Positions 24,632 to 34,191 of a stretch of 61,157 nt of DNA are shown here, one piece after another; the first letter of the stretch is position 1, and every line of letters begins with the position of its first letter. Origin of the DNA: Streptomyces sp. CB02056. Its GTDB lineage: Bacteria > Actinomycetota > Actinomycetes > Streptomycetales > Streptomycetaceae. The translations under genes and the position numbers were made by a program. The stretch is from NCBI RefSeq assembly GCF_001905545.1, contig NZ_LIPD01000017.1:58109-119265 (forward strand), read 5' to 3'. The notes beneath the pieces were generated by a model. It saw only the letters and a list, made by a program, of their open reading frames with translations, searched no databases and was not told the origin of the DNA.

Positions 24632-24703
24632 GCCGCTCCGACCCGGGTCGCCGCTCCGACCCGGGTCGCCGCTCCGACCCGGGTCGTCGCTCCGACCCGG
24701 GTC
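24632..24703. repeat. Four tandem copies of an 18-bp repeat
   Basis: The unit GCCGCTCCGACCCGGGTC is repeated four times, the last copy with one change, with a decayed fifth start. It begins five bases after the enolpyruvyl-transferase stop. Each unit contains the palindrome GACCCGGGTC. It may fold into alternative hairpins and act as a terminator, or be a simple replication-slippage product. Confidence 0.9.
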
Positions 24704-24764
24704 GTCGTCCGGGCCGGGAAATCCCGGTTGCCAGGCGGCGGCCCCGGCGGCGAGGATTCCGTTC

Positions 24765-25790
24765 GTGTCCGAGACGGTGTTCGAGACGGTGTCCGACGGG
24801 CCCGGGCTGCGGCCCTACCCCAAGATCCCCGCCCGGGGCCGCTCCGGCGGGCCCGGCAGCCGCGAGTGGACCGCGGCCGAGAAGGTGCACGGGGCGCACT
24901 TCGCCGTGGTCTGCGAAGGCGGCTCCGTCCGGGCCGCGAAACGGCGTGAACTGCTGGACGACGAGGGGCTGGACGGCTTCTTCGGGGTGAGCCGGATCTG
25001 GCCCGAACTCTCCGTCGCGGCCGCCCGGTTCGCCGCCGCGGTGCGCGAACCGTGGGGCGCCGCCGCCGTGGTGACGGTCTACGGCGAACTGGCCGGCGGC
25101 CGCTACCCGCACGCCGGGGTGCCCGCCGTCCCCGGCGTCGACCCGGTCCAGACCGGCGTCTGGTACGCCCCCGGCCTGCGCTGGCTGCCCTTCGACGCCA
25201 CCGTCGAGACACCCGAGGGCCGTTGGTGGATCGCCGACCGGACCCTGCGCACGGCCGCGCGGGCCGCCGGACTCACCTGCGTCCCCCTGCTCGGCCACGG
25301 CCCGCTGAACACCCTGCACGACCTGCCGGTCCGCTACCCCAGCCGGGTGCCCGCCCTGCTCGGCCTGCCCGAGCTGCCGGACAACCTCGCCGAGGGGTAC
25401 GTCCTCAAACCGGCCGGCGAATGGCACGAGTCCGCCACCGCCCGTCCGCTCGTGAAGGTGAAGCAGCAGGCCTTCGCCGAGGACGACCGCTACGACGGCG
25501 CCCGCCCCTACCTCCCCCCGCCGGAGGGCGCGGCCGGCGTCCCCGCCTGGCTCCTCGTCCAGGCCTCGGCCCTGCTCACCCCCACCCGCGCCGCCGCCGC
25601 CGTCAGCAAGCTCGGCCCCCGCACGCCGGCACAGGCCGTGGCGGCGGAGATCGCGGCGGACGTGGCCGAGGAACTCGCCGACGCCGTGGGAGGGTTGGAC
25701 CCAACCGTCCTGGCCGCCCTGCGCCAGGCCCTCGAACCGGGGGCCCGGGCCCTCACGTCCTTCGACGCGGAGGACCGGCGCAACTCCTGA
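24765..25790 (+). CDS. RNA ligase, T4 Rnl2-type nucleotidyltransferase
   Basis: A 341-residue protein. The adenylated lysine motif I is EWTAAEKVHGAHFAV (Lys40), motif III VYGELAGG, motif IV LAEGYVLKP and motif V PLVKVKQ. These are the signatures of ATP-dependent Rnl2/REL-type RNA ligases, which seal 3 prime-OH/5 prime-phosphate RNA ends through a protein-AMP intermediate. A helical C-terminal domain (about residues 255-341) is present as in Rnl2 proteins. GTG start with GAGGA upstream. No tRNA-repair phosphatase or kinase neighbour is seen, so its substrate is unknown. It lies after the enolpyruvyl transferase with only the 18-bp repeats between. Confidence 0.85.
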   Translation: MSETVFETVSDGPGLRPYPKIPARGRSGGPGSREWTAAEKVHGAHFAVVCEGGSVRAAKRRELLDDEGLDGFFGVSRIWPELSVAAARFAAAVREPWGAAAVVTVYGELAGGRYPHAGVPAVPGVDPVQTGVWYAPGLRWLPFDATVETPEGRWWIADRTLRTAARAAGLTCVPLLGHGPLNTLHDLPVRYPSRVPALLGLPELPDNLAEGYVLKPAGEWHESATARPLVKVKQQAFAEDDRYDGARPYLPPPEGAAGVPAWLLVQASALLTPTRAAAAVSKLGPRTPAQAVAAEIAADVAEELADAVGGLDPTVLAALRQALEPGARALTSFDAEDRRNS

Positions 25791-25956
25791 GCGTCGGGTG
25801 GCCGGCGGCTGCCGTACCTTGATCGTCTGTGGGGTCAGGGGCGCGAGAAAGATTCCTCGGGAAAGTCGTCGGCCGATGTAGAGGCCGGGTTCCGCCGCTC
25901 CGACTGAGAGGTGACGGCGCGCCGACGGGGCGCGTGAGACGGAGGGGACACCCGGA

Positions 25957-26330
25957 ATGAAGTACGTCGCGATGATCTACGGCAACCAGGCCAAGTGGGA
26001 CTCCTTCCCGGCCGAGGCGTGGCCGGAGGCGATCGCCAGGCAGGAGGCGTTCAACGCGCGGTACCGGGAGAGCGGGGAGCTGGTCGGCGCGTACGGGCTG
26101 GCGGACGCGGCGGCGGCGCAGCTGGTGCGGCGGGCGGAGGGGGTGCCGGTGGTCACCGACGGGCCGTACCTGGAGACCAAGGAGTACGTGGCCAGCTTCT
26201 ACCTGTTGGACTGCGAGAGCCTGGAGCGGGCCCAGCAGATCGCGGCGGACATGCCGTTCGCGGACGTGGAGCCGGTGGAGCTGTGGCCGATCCTGCACGA
26301 GTCCGCGGCGGGCGACCTCCCCGTGTGCGA

Positions 26331-26334
<4 letters not shown>
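25957..26334 (+). CDS. YCII/DGPF-domain protein
   Basis: A 125-residue YCII-related protein (MKYVAMIYGN opening and the signature VTDGPYLETKEYVASFYLLD). The family is small, cytoplasmic and of uncertain biochemistry. In actinobacteria it is characteristically encoded just before an ECF sigma factor of the SIG41 type, and here the stop overlaps the start of such a gene. It may sense a small molecule for that sigma factor, which is inference from the recurring pair. Confidence 0.92.
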
Positions 26335-27608
<1,274 letters not shown>

Positions 27609-27750
27609 GCGGGCGGCGGCGGGGTCGAGGGCGGGTTCAGACGGCGTCCAGGGGGCTTCCGCGTCCGGTGGGAGGGGCCCATCATGGGCTCCCGGCCCCG
27701 GTAGAACCGCCCCGACACCGTTCCAGGGCCGCCGTCAGGAGGCAGAAGAG

Positions 27751-28800
27751 ATGACGATCCCACCGCCCGTTCGGATCCAGGCCGCCGTCGTCCGCGCCGC
27801 GTACGCGCTGCCCGAGGGCCTGCGGCGGGCCGTCGCGGGCAAGCCGGTGGTCCTCGACGGGCAGACGCTCGCGCTGGACGCGCAGTTGATACTCAAGCTC
27901 CAACGGCTGTCCGGGGCGTCCCTGGTGATGTCGGGCGGGGTCGGGCCGTCGCGCGCCGCGATGGAGCACGCGCGGCACCTGGTGGGCGGGCCGCGCAACC
28001 GTACGGTGGCCGCGCGGAGCGTCGGCATCCCGCAGGAGCACGGCGAACTGGCCGCGACGCTGTACACCCCGGAGGGGCTGGCGGCCGGTTCCGGCCTGCT
28101 GGTCCTCCTGCACGGCGGGGGCTGGGTGGTCGGCAGCCGGGCCAGCCACGACCACGTCGCCCGCTTCCTCGCCCAGCGGGCGCGGGTGCGGGTGCTGTCG
28201 GTGGAGTACCGGCTGGCGCCCGAGCACGCGTTCCCGGCGGCGGCCGAGGACGCGCTGGCCGCGTTCGACTACGCGCACGCCAAGGCCGCCGACCTGGGCG
28301 CGGACCCGGAGCGGATCGCGGTCGGCGGGGACAGCGCGGGCGGCAACCTGGCCGCCGTCGCCGCCCAGCAGGCGGTCCGGCGGGGCGGCCCCGCGCCGGT
28401 GTTCCAGCTGCTGCTGTACCCGGCGACCGACGCCTCGACCCGGCGCCCCTCGCGCGCACTGTTCGCCGACGGGTTCTTCCTGACCAGCGCCGACATGGAC
28501 TGGTTCGCCGACCGGTACGCGCCCGCGCCCGCCGACCGCACCGACCCGCGGCTGTCGCCGCTGCTCGCCGAGGACCTGACCGGCCTGCCGCCCGCGTACA
28601 TCGGCACCGCGGGCTTCGACCCGCTGCGCGACGAGGGCGAGGCGTACGCGCGGGCGCTGGAGGAGGCCGGGGTCGCGGTACGGCTGAGCCGGCAGTCGGA
28701 CCTCATCCACGGGTACGCCAGCTACATCGGCATCGGCCACCGCTTCCGGGAGGCGACGGCCGAGGCGGCGGAGGCGCTGCGGCAGGCGATCGGCGGGTAG
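27751..28800 (+). CDS. Alpha/beta hydrolase, HSL-type esterase
   Basis: A 349-residue hydrolase. The oxyanion motif is LLVLLHGGGWVVGSRASHD, the nucleophile elbow AVGGDSAGGNLAAV, the acid GTAGFDPLRDEGEAY and the histidine SDLIHGYASY. An N-terminal helical cap segment of about 80 residues precedes it. It is cytoplasmic, with substrates likely short acyl esters. It is about 290 bp upstream of the AurF-type oxygenase but separated from it by a hairpin, so a shared pathway is possible but not shown. Confidence 0.92.
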   Translation: MTIPPPVRIQAAVVRAAYALPEGLRRAVAGKPVVLDGQTLALDAQLILKLQRLSGASLVMSGGVGPSRAAMEHARHLVGGPRNRTVAARSVGIPQEHGELAATLYTPEGLAAGSGLLVLLHGGGWVVGSRASHDHVARFLAQRARVRVLSVEYRLAPEHAFPAAAEDALAAFDYAHAKAADLGADPERIAVGGDSAGGNLAAVAAQQAVRRGGPAPVFQLLLYPATDASTRRPSRALFADGFFLTSADMDWFADRYAPAPADRTDPRLSPLLAEDLTGLPPAYIGTAGFDPLRDEGEAYARALEEAGVAVRLSRQSDLIHGYASYIGIGHRFREATAEAAEALRQAIGG

Positions 28801-28823
28801 CGGCAACGCACCGGAGGGCTTGC

Positions 28824-28868
28824 GGCGAAGGGTGGGACCCCAGCAGCGGGCGGGTCCCGCCCTTCGCC
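28824..28868 (+). terminator. Hairpin after esterase gene
   Basis: Seventeen-base arms (GGCGAAGGG-x-GGGACCC and complement) with one mismatch and an 11-base loop, 23 bp past the stop codon. Confidence 0.8.
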
Positions 28869-28871
28869 GTG

Positions 28872-28966
28872 CCGTGAGACGGGAAGGCGGGGCGGGGCCG
28901 GAGGCAGAAGGGGGGCGTGACCGTGAGACGGAAGGGGGCGTGCCCGGAGGCAGAAGGGGGGCGTGA
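28872..28966. repeat. Two imperfect copies of a 46-bp unit
   Basis: CCGTGAGACGG-AAGG and CCGGAGGCAGAAGGGGGGCG blocks occur twice in the same order (second block at 28898-28920 and 28944-28966). Non-coding, between the esterase terminator and the oxygenase promoter. It is possibly a slippage product. Confidence 0.75.
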
Positions 28967-29022
28967 GCCGTACGGTCACGCGCCGGATCGCTGTCGCGCA
29001 GGGGGTTCTCGGCGACCGGCTC

Positions 29023-29045
29023 TTATTGTACTGTCCGTCTAATAA
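29023..29045. promoter_or_regulatory. AT-rich palindrome upstream of AurF-type oxygenase, probable operator
   Basis: TTATT and AATAA ends surround a partly symmetric core (8 of 11 base pairs match about the centre). This is one of the few AT-rich stretches in the window and lies 43 bp before the oxygenase start. It overlaps the expected promoter position and looks like a TetR-type operator; no adjacent repressor gene is present. Confidence 0.65.
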
Positions 29046-29088
29046 GCGGGTGAGCGGGAACCCGCGGAACAGGCACCTGGAGGCAGCC

Positions 29089-30000
29089 ATGGCTCTCACC
29101 TGGCAGACGGGGCACGGCCACACCACGGCCGACGACGACGTCTCGAAGCGGCTGCTGGAGTCGGCCGCCACCCTCTCCTACGACCCCTCGACCGAGATCG
29201 ACTGGGACGCCCCCCTCCCGGACGACCACTACGGCCTCAATCCGGAGTGGAGCACCCTCTACGGCACCCGGCTGTGGGACGAGATGACCGAGCGCCAGCG
29301 GGTCACGCTCACCCGGCACGAGGTCTGCTCGATCATGAACACCGGCATCTGGTTCGAGATGATCCTCCAGCAGATGGTGCTGCGCGACCAGTACCTCAAG
29401 AACCCCGCCACCGCCGAGTTCCAGTTCGCGCTCACCGAGATCGCCGACGAGTGCCGCCACTCGATCATGTTCGCCCGCGCCTGCGCCAAGATGGGCGTCC
29501 CCGCCTACCGCCCGAACAAGGTGATCGCCCAGTCCGGGCGCGCCTTCAAGGCGCTCGCCAAGGGCGAACTCGCCTACGGCGGCATCCTGGTGGCCGAAGA
29601 GGTGCTCGACGTCATGCAGCGCGACTGGATGCGCGGCGAGAAGGTGCTGGAGATCGTCCGCGGCACGTCCCGGATCCACGTGGTCGAGGAGTCCCGGCAC
29701 ATGAAGTTCGCCCGGCAGGAGATCCGCGAGCGGATGCGCCACGCGAGCCCGGCCCGCCGGCGCGCCTCGGCCACCGGCATCGCCGTGGGCGCGTACGTCA
29801 TCGTCACCAGCATGGTGCACCCGGGCGTGTACAAGGCCGCCGGGCTCGACGTGCAGCGGGCGCTCGCCGAAGTGCGGGCCAGCGAGCACCGCAAGGCGAT
29901 GATGCGCACCAGCTCCCGGCACCTGATGGCCTTCCTCGCCGAGACCGGCCTGCTCACCAGTCGCTCGGCGGCCGTCTACCGCCGGGTGCACATGCTCTGA
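29089..30000 (+). CDS. AurF-family diiron oxygenase
   Basis: A 303-residue ferritin-like protein. All seven iron ligands of the AurF type can be placed: Glu90 (WFEM), Glu121 and His124 (ECRH), Glu170 (LVAEEVLD), and His197, Glu201 and His204 (HVVEESRH). The spacing matches AurF closely. AurF oxidises an aromatic amine to a nitro group; relatives in actinobacteria have other, mostly unknown substrates. GGAGG precedes the ATG, and the longer upstream frame runs through the operator. It is followed after 58 bp by an FprB-type reductase that could supply electrons. Confidence 0.9.
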   Translation: MALTWQTGHGHTTADDDVSKRLLESAATLSYDPSTEIDWDAPLPDDHYGLNPEWSTLYGTRLWDEMTERQRVTLTRHEVCSIMNTGIWFEMILQQMVLRDQYLKNPATAEFQFALTEIADECRHSIMFARACAKMGVPAYRPNKVIAQSGRAFKALAKGELAYGGILVAEEVLDVMQRDWMRGEKVLEIVRGTSRIHVVEESRHMKFARQEIRERMRHASPARRRASATGIAVGAYVIVTSMVHPGVYKAAGLDVQRALAEVRASEHRKAMMRTSSRHLMAFLAETGLLTSRSAAVYRRVHML

Positions 30001-30058
30001 CGGACCGTCACCACCGAGCCGCCCCATCCCCCACGCGCAGCGAGGACCCACCCCGGCC

Positions 30059-31753
30059 ATGGCCTACGCGATCACCCAGACCTGCTGCAACGACGCCTCG
30101 TGCGTGTCCGTCTGCCCGGTCAACTGCATCCACCCGACCCCGGACGAACCGGAGTTCGGCACCACCGACACGCTCTACATCGACCCGCGGGCGTGCATCG
30201 ACTGCGGCGCCTGCGCGGACGCCTGTCCGGTGGACGCGGTGTTCCCGGTCGACCGGCTGCGCGGACCCGACACCGTGTTCGGCGACCTCAACCGCGACTG
30301 GTTCCGCGACCACCCCAACGACCACGCCTGGGGCGCGCCCAGCTTCCCGCGCAGCCTGCCGGCCGAGGTCGGCGCGCTGCGGATAGCCGTCGTCGGCACC
30401 GGCCCGTCCGCCGGGTACACCGCGCAGGAACTGCTGCGCGGCACCAGCGCCGAGATCACCATGATCGACCGGCTGCCGGTCACCGGCGGCCTGCTGCGCC
30501 ACGGCGTCGCGCCCGACCACCAGTCCACCAAGCGGATCGCGGAGAGCTTCGCGAGCGTCTTCCACGACCCGCGGCTGCGGATGCACCTGAACGTGGAGAT
30601 CGGCACGGACCTCACCCACCAGGAGCTCGCCGCCCACCACCACGCGGTGGTGTACGCGGTCGGCGCGGCCGCCGACCGCCGGCTCGGCATACCCGGTGAG
30701 GACCTGCCGGGCAGCCTGCCCGCGACCGCCTTCGTCGGCTGGTACAACGCCGAACCGACGGTGCCCGCCGACGCGGTGGAGCTGACGGCGGAGCGCGTGG
30801 TGGTGGTCGGCAACGGCAACGTCGCGGTGGACGTCGCCCGCATCCTGCTCACCGACCCCGACCGGCTCGCCGCCACCGACATCGCCGACCACGCCCTGGC
30901 CGCGCTGCGCCGCAGCCGGGTCCGGGAGGTCGTGCTGCTCGCCCGGCGCGGCCCCGGGCAGGCGGCGTGGAGCAGGGCGGAGTTCCTGGCGCTGCGGCGG
31001 CTGCCGGGCGTCGAGGTGGTGGTGGCCGACCACCCGGAGGTCCGGGCGGCCATCGAGGCGGCGGCGGAGGCGGGGGCGGAACGGGGGGCGGAAGCGGGGT
31101 CGGGTACGGCGTCGGGGGCGGCGCTGCTCGCCGGGCTGCCGCTGGTGCCGCACGACGGTGACGCGGCGCCCGGGCCGGGGCGGCGGATCGTGCTGCGGTT
31201 CCTGTCGGCGCCGGTCGAGCTGTCCGGGGAGGGGCGGGTCGAGGCGCTGACCGTCGAGCGGACCGCCCCGGGGGCGGACGGCCGGGTCGAGGGCACCGGC
31301 GTGCGGGACGTGCTGCGGGCCGGGCTGGTGGTGCGCTCCATCGGGCACCGGGGCGTCCCGCTGCCCGGGCTGCCGTTCGACGAGCGGACCGGGACGGTCG
31401 CGCACCGGGCGGGGCGGGTCGTCGAGCCGGCGACCGGACGGCCGCTGCCGGGGACGTACGTGGTGGGCTGGGCCAAGCGCGGGCCGTCCGGCGGGATCGG
31501 CGCCAACCGGGCCTGCGCCCGGGAGACGGTGGGCGCGCTGCTGGACGACGCGACCGCCCGCGCGCTGCCCGTCCCGGAGGCGGGGTGCGGCGACTTCGAA
31601 CGGCTGGTGCGCAAGCGGCGGCCGGACGCGGTCGGGCTGCGGGAGCTGCGCGCGGTGGACCGCGCGGAACGCGAGCGGGGCGAGGCCGAGGGGCGGCCCC
31701 GGGTGAAGCTCGCCACCGTCGCGGAGCTGCTGGCGGCGGGACTGCGGCGGTAG
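30059..31753 (+). CDS. fprB: Ferredoxin-ferredoxin:NADP reductase fusion (FprB type)
   Basis: A 564-residue protein. A bacterial 7Fe/8Fe-type ferredoxin at residues 1-65 (CCNDASCVSVCPVNC, CIDCGACADACPV) is fused to an adrenodoxin-reductase-like flavoprotein. FAD motif is IAVVGTGPSAGYTAQELL, NADPH motif VVVVGNGNVAVDVARILL and closing FAD motif GPSGGIGANRACARE. This is the layout of mycobacterial FprB. It should move electrons from NADPH through FAD to Fe-S clusters and on to an oxygenase, most likely the AurF-type enzyme upstream. A short Ala/Glu/Gly-rich insert (AAEAGAERGAEAG) is low-complexity. Confidence 0.93.
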   Translation: MAYAITQTCCNDASCVSVCPVNCIHPTPDEPEFGTTDTLYIDPRACIDCGACADACPVDAVFPVDRLRGPDTVFGDLNRDWFRDHPNDHAWGAPSFPRSLPAEVGALRIAVVGTGPSAGYTAQELLRGTSAEITMIDRLPVTGGLLRHGVAPDHQSTKRIAESFASVFHDPRLRMHLNVEIGTDLTHQELAAHHHAVVYAVGAAADRRLGIPGEDLPGSLPATAFVGWYNAEPTVPADAVELTAERVVVVGNGNVAVDVARILLTDPDRLAATDIADHALAALRRSRVREVVLLARRGPGQAAWSRAEFLALRRLPGVEVVVADHPEVRAAIEAAAEAGAERGAEAGSGTASGAALLAGLPLVPHDGDAAPGPGRRIVLRFLSAPVELSGEGRVEALTVERTAPGADGRVEGTGVRDVLRAGLVVRSIGHRGVPLPGLPFDERTGTVAHRAGRVVEPATGRPLPGTYVVGWAKRGPSGGIGANRACARETVGALLDDATARALPVPEAGCGDFERLVRKRRPDAVGLRELRAVDRAERERGEAEGRPRVKLATVAELLAAGLRR

Positions 31754-31775
31754 GGCCCCGGCCCTCGCACAGGAC

Positions 31776-31812
31776 GTGCGCAGGAAGTCGGGTGGGCCGA
31801 CTTCCTGCGCAC
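31776..31812. terminator. Hairpin after fprB-type gene
   Basis: Sixteen-base perfect arms (GTGCGCAGGAAGTCGG and complement) around GTGGG, 23 bp past the stop. The GGAAGTCGG core also occurs in the hairpin at 868-898. Confidence 0.85.
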
Positions 31813-31897
31813 CGGCGGCTCCCCGCAGGGGGTTGACCTGCGGGGAGTCGGGTTGACGTGGCCGTGTCCCGGTACGGGCGGGGCGCGTTGGCCGGGT

Positions 31898-32224
31898 GTG
31901 AGTGGTTTTGGGAGGCTGCCGGAACCGGAGCGGCCGTTGGTTGAGGAAACGATCCTGCACGGTGCTCCGGACAGACCGCCGGAGCAGCCGCCGGAGCAGT
32001 CGTGGGCGGCGCCCGTGCCGGAACCCGTGGCGGAGACGCCCATCTACGCCGAACTGGCCCGGCGCTGGCAGGCCGAGGGGCGGGCCGTCCCCGGGCTGCC
32101 CGACCCGGACTGGGAGCCGCCGGCCGCGCCGGCCGGGGCTCAGGAGGCGTCCGGCTCCGGCTGGAGCCCGGCGCGGGCGTCGGGGTGGAACCCGGGGGCC
32201 GGCTCGGGGTGGAACCCGGGGTAG
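31898..32224 (+). CDS. Hypothetical protein with PIYAELARRWQAEGR motif
   Basis: About 108 residues from a GTG start; an upstream TTG at 31853 is possible and no clear ribosome site was found. The recognisable core TPIYAELARRWQAEGRAVPG, then LPDPDWEPP, is a motif I have seen in small Streptomyces proteins of unknown function. The tail is a repeat of SGWNPG-like units. Its last 85 bp overlap the convergent Rieske gene on the other strand, where the same repetitive DNA encodes that protein's tail. I consider the core real, with the start uncertain. Confidence 0.5.
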   Translation: MSGFGRLPEPERPLVEETILHGAPDRPPEQPPEQSWAAPVPEPVAETPIYAELARRWQAEGRAVPGLPDPDWEPPAAPAGAQEASGSGWSPARASGWNPGAGSGWNPG

Positions 32225-33192
32225 AACTGCCGCGCCCACCGGCGGAACAGCCCGATCGAGCGCTCCCCGGGGACGAGCCGGGGCTGCGCCAGGTACCGCT
32301 TGTGGTCCAGGACCGGGCGGTCCTGCTTGATGATCCGCACCGAGGCCTGGAGCGCCGCCCAGGAGGCCGCCCGGTCGACGGCCCGCGCCGCACCGACCCC
32401 CGGCACCGGCACCGTGGCGGTCACCGCGAAGCGCACCCTGGTCCGCCACGGCGCGACCGGCGTCGGCAGCACCCACACCCGCAAGGTGCCGCCCACCTGC
32501 GGCAGTTCGACCTCCATGCGCATCAGCCCGAGGCCGAACAGCGTCACCGGCTGCTCCAGGCTCACCGTGCCCAGCCCGGGGAACCGGGTCGTGGTGCGCT
32601 GGTGGACGGTGAACAGCGGCCCGGCCACCTCGGGCGGGGCGGTCTCCCGGGTGTCCAGGCCGTGCAGCACCCGGGTGTGCCGGAAGTCGACGCTGTTCTC
32701 CATCACCTCCTGCGGGTGGGAGAGCACGTCCCCGCTCCACCACGCCAGCGGCCGTACCCCGACGGCCGGCGGCAGCTCCCAGGCCGGTGCGCCGCCGTCC
32801 GGACCGCCGCCCGAACCGTTGCCCGGGCCGCCGCCGGGGCCGCACCAGACGAACAGCGCGCCGTCCCGCTCGCACAGCCGGCGCCCGGCCAGGGCGCCCC
32901 GGAACCGGATGCCGTCCGGCGAACCGGTGCACGAGCCGTCCGGGCCGAAGGCGAAGCCGTGGAACGGGCAGACCAGCTCCTCGCCCCGGACCTTCCCACC
33001 CGCCCCGAAGTGCGCGCCCAGGTGAGGGCAGTGCGGGCCGACCGCGCGCACCGCGCCCCGGCGGGTCCGGTACAGCACCACGTCCTCGCCCATCAGCCGG
33101 ACCGCGCGCACCCGCCCGGGCGGCAGGTCCCGGGACCGGCCGACGCAGAACCAGCCACTGGGGTACGGCAGGGGGGCGGAGCGCTCGTCCAC
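32140..33192 (-). CDS. Rieske non-haem iron oxygenase (KshA-like)
   Basis: A 350-residue oxygenase. The Rieske [2Fe-2S] ligands are Cys55/His57 (PHCPHLGAH) and Cys75/His78 (VCPFHGFAF). The mononuclear iron motif is Asp169-His172-His177 (NSVDFRHTRVLHG). It resembles 3-ketosteroid 9-alpha-hydroxylase-type enzymes and would need an external reductase, for which the FprB-type protein is a nearby candidate. A Gly-rich insert (GGGPGNGSGGGPDGG) and a C-terminal PGFHPEPAPGFHPD repeat are unusual. It lies seven bases after the methyltransferase gene, so they form an operon. Confidence 0.92.
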   Translation of the reverse strand: MDERSAPLPYPSGWFCVGRSRDLPPGRVRAVRLMGEDVVLYRTRRGAVRAVGPHCPHLGAHFGAGGKVRGEELVCPFHGFAFGPDGSCTGSPDGIRFRGALAGRRLCERDGALFVWCGPGGGPGNGSGGGPDGGAPAWELPPAVGVRPLAWWSGDVLSHPQEVMENSVDFRHTRVLHGLDTRETAPPEVAGPLFTVHQRTTTRFPGLGTVSLEQPVTLFGLGLMRMEVELPQVGGTLRVWVLPTPVAPWRTRVRFAVTATVPVPGVGAARAVDRAASWAALQASVRIIKQDRPVLDHKRYLAQPRLVPGERSIGLFRRWARQFYPGFHPEPAPGFHPDARAGLQPEPDAS

Positions 33193-33199
33193 GCGGAGT

Positions 33200-34054
33200 T
33201 CACCTCGATGGCTTGACAGCCGTGTGAACGTACCAGGCGACGTGCTCCCGAACGCCGTACATCTCCACCGTGGACCGGAGATTGAGCCACTTGGCCGGAT
33301 CGCCGAAGCGCCGCAGTATCTCCCACGGCAGCCGGAAGTACGCGTACACGGCCTCCGAGGTCGGCAGGTAGTACGGCGTCGCGTCCAGCGCCTCCTCGAC
33401 CTCGAACCCGGCCTCGGCGAGCAGCCGCGACAGGTTGCCGGCGTGGTAGACCTTGGAGCCGGTCATCGTCATCGCGTCCAGGTACGGTTCGATCAACGCC
33501 CTTGCGCCCGGCTCCATTTCGTCCAGCGGGCCGGTGCTCATCGGGCCGAGCAGCACCAGCCGGCCACCCGGGCGCAGCACCCGGTGGAGCTCGGCCAGCG
33601 CCCGGGGCGGGTCGTAGGAGTGGACCAGCGTCTCCATCGAGTACGCGCCGTCGAACTCCCCGTCGTCGAAGGGGAGCCGGTGGAAGTCCCCGAAGCGGAA
33701 CACCGTCCGGTCGCCCATCCGGGCCCGGGCGCTGAGCCGGGCCGCCTCGGCGAGGTGGAAGTCCAGGACGTCGACCCCCGTCACCGCCAGCCCGAAGCGC
33801 AGGGCCATCGCCCGGGCCACCACCCCGGCCCCGCAGCCGGCGTCCAGCACCCGTGCCCCGGCCGGCAGCGCCAGCTTGCGCCCCAGCACGTCCTCCAACT
33901 GCCGCTGCGCCCGCCACAACCGCCACTTCGACTGCCCCGGCTCCGTCCACCCCCAGTGCCGCGCGTTGCGCGCCACCCGGGTGTAGAACCACCGGCTCCC
34001 CGCCCGCCCGTACACCCTGCGCAGCCCGGCCAGATCGAGTCCCTGAGCGCTCAT
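33200..34054 (-). CDS. SAM-dependent methyltransferase, sterol-methyltransferase-like
   Basis: A 284-residue class I methyltransferase. Motif I is VLDAGCGAGVVARAMAL, with an acidic loop VTGVDVLDFHLAEA, motif II FDGAYSMETLVHS and motif III ALAELHRVLRPGGRLVLLGP. The N-terminal helices and the CGAG/METLVHS pattern resemble Erg6-type C-methyltransferases, but the acceptor is unknown. It is the first gene of a two-gene operon with the Rieske oxygenase, suggesting tailoring of one hydrophobic substrate such as a terpenoid or steroid. That link is inference. Confidence 0.9.
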   Translation of the reverse strand: MSAQGLDLAGLRRVYGRAGSRWFYTRVARNARHWGWTEPGQSKWRLWRAQRQLEDVLGRKLALPAGARVLDAGCGAGVVARAMALRFGLAVTGVDVLDFHLAEAARLSARARMGDRTVFRFGDFHRLPFDDGEFDGAYSMETLVHSYDPPRALAELHRVLRPGGRLVLLGPMSTGPLDEMEPGARALIEPYLDAMTMTGSKVYHAGNLSRLLAEAGFEVEEALDATPYYLPTSEAVYAYFRLPWEILRRFGDPAKWLNLRSTVEMYGVREHVAWYVHTAVKPSR

Positions 34055-34191
34055 GCCAGCGGGTTACCCGGCTCGCGGCGCCGCCTACCCCCGCCGTTTG
34101 CGGATGCCCCGATGGAGTGAATCATGTGGTCATCGTTCCATCGGTGGGGTGGGGGAGGGCGGGCAGCGGGGGAGTCGGGCCCGCCGAGGTG

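Noticed and set aside
27751..34054. A full natural-product biosynthetic cluster
   Set aside because: No polyketide, peptide or terpene synthase is present; only tailoring-type enzymes are seen, so at most a small metabolic set.
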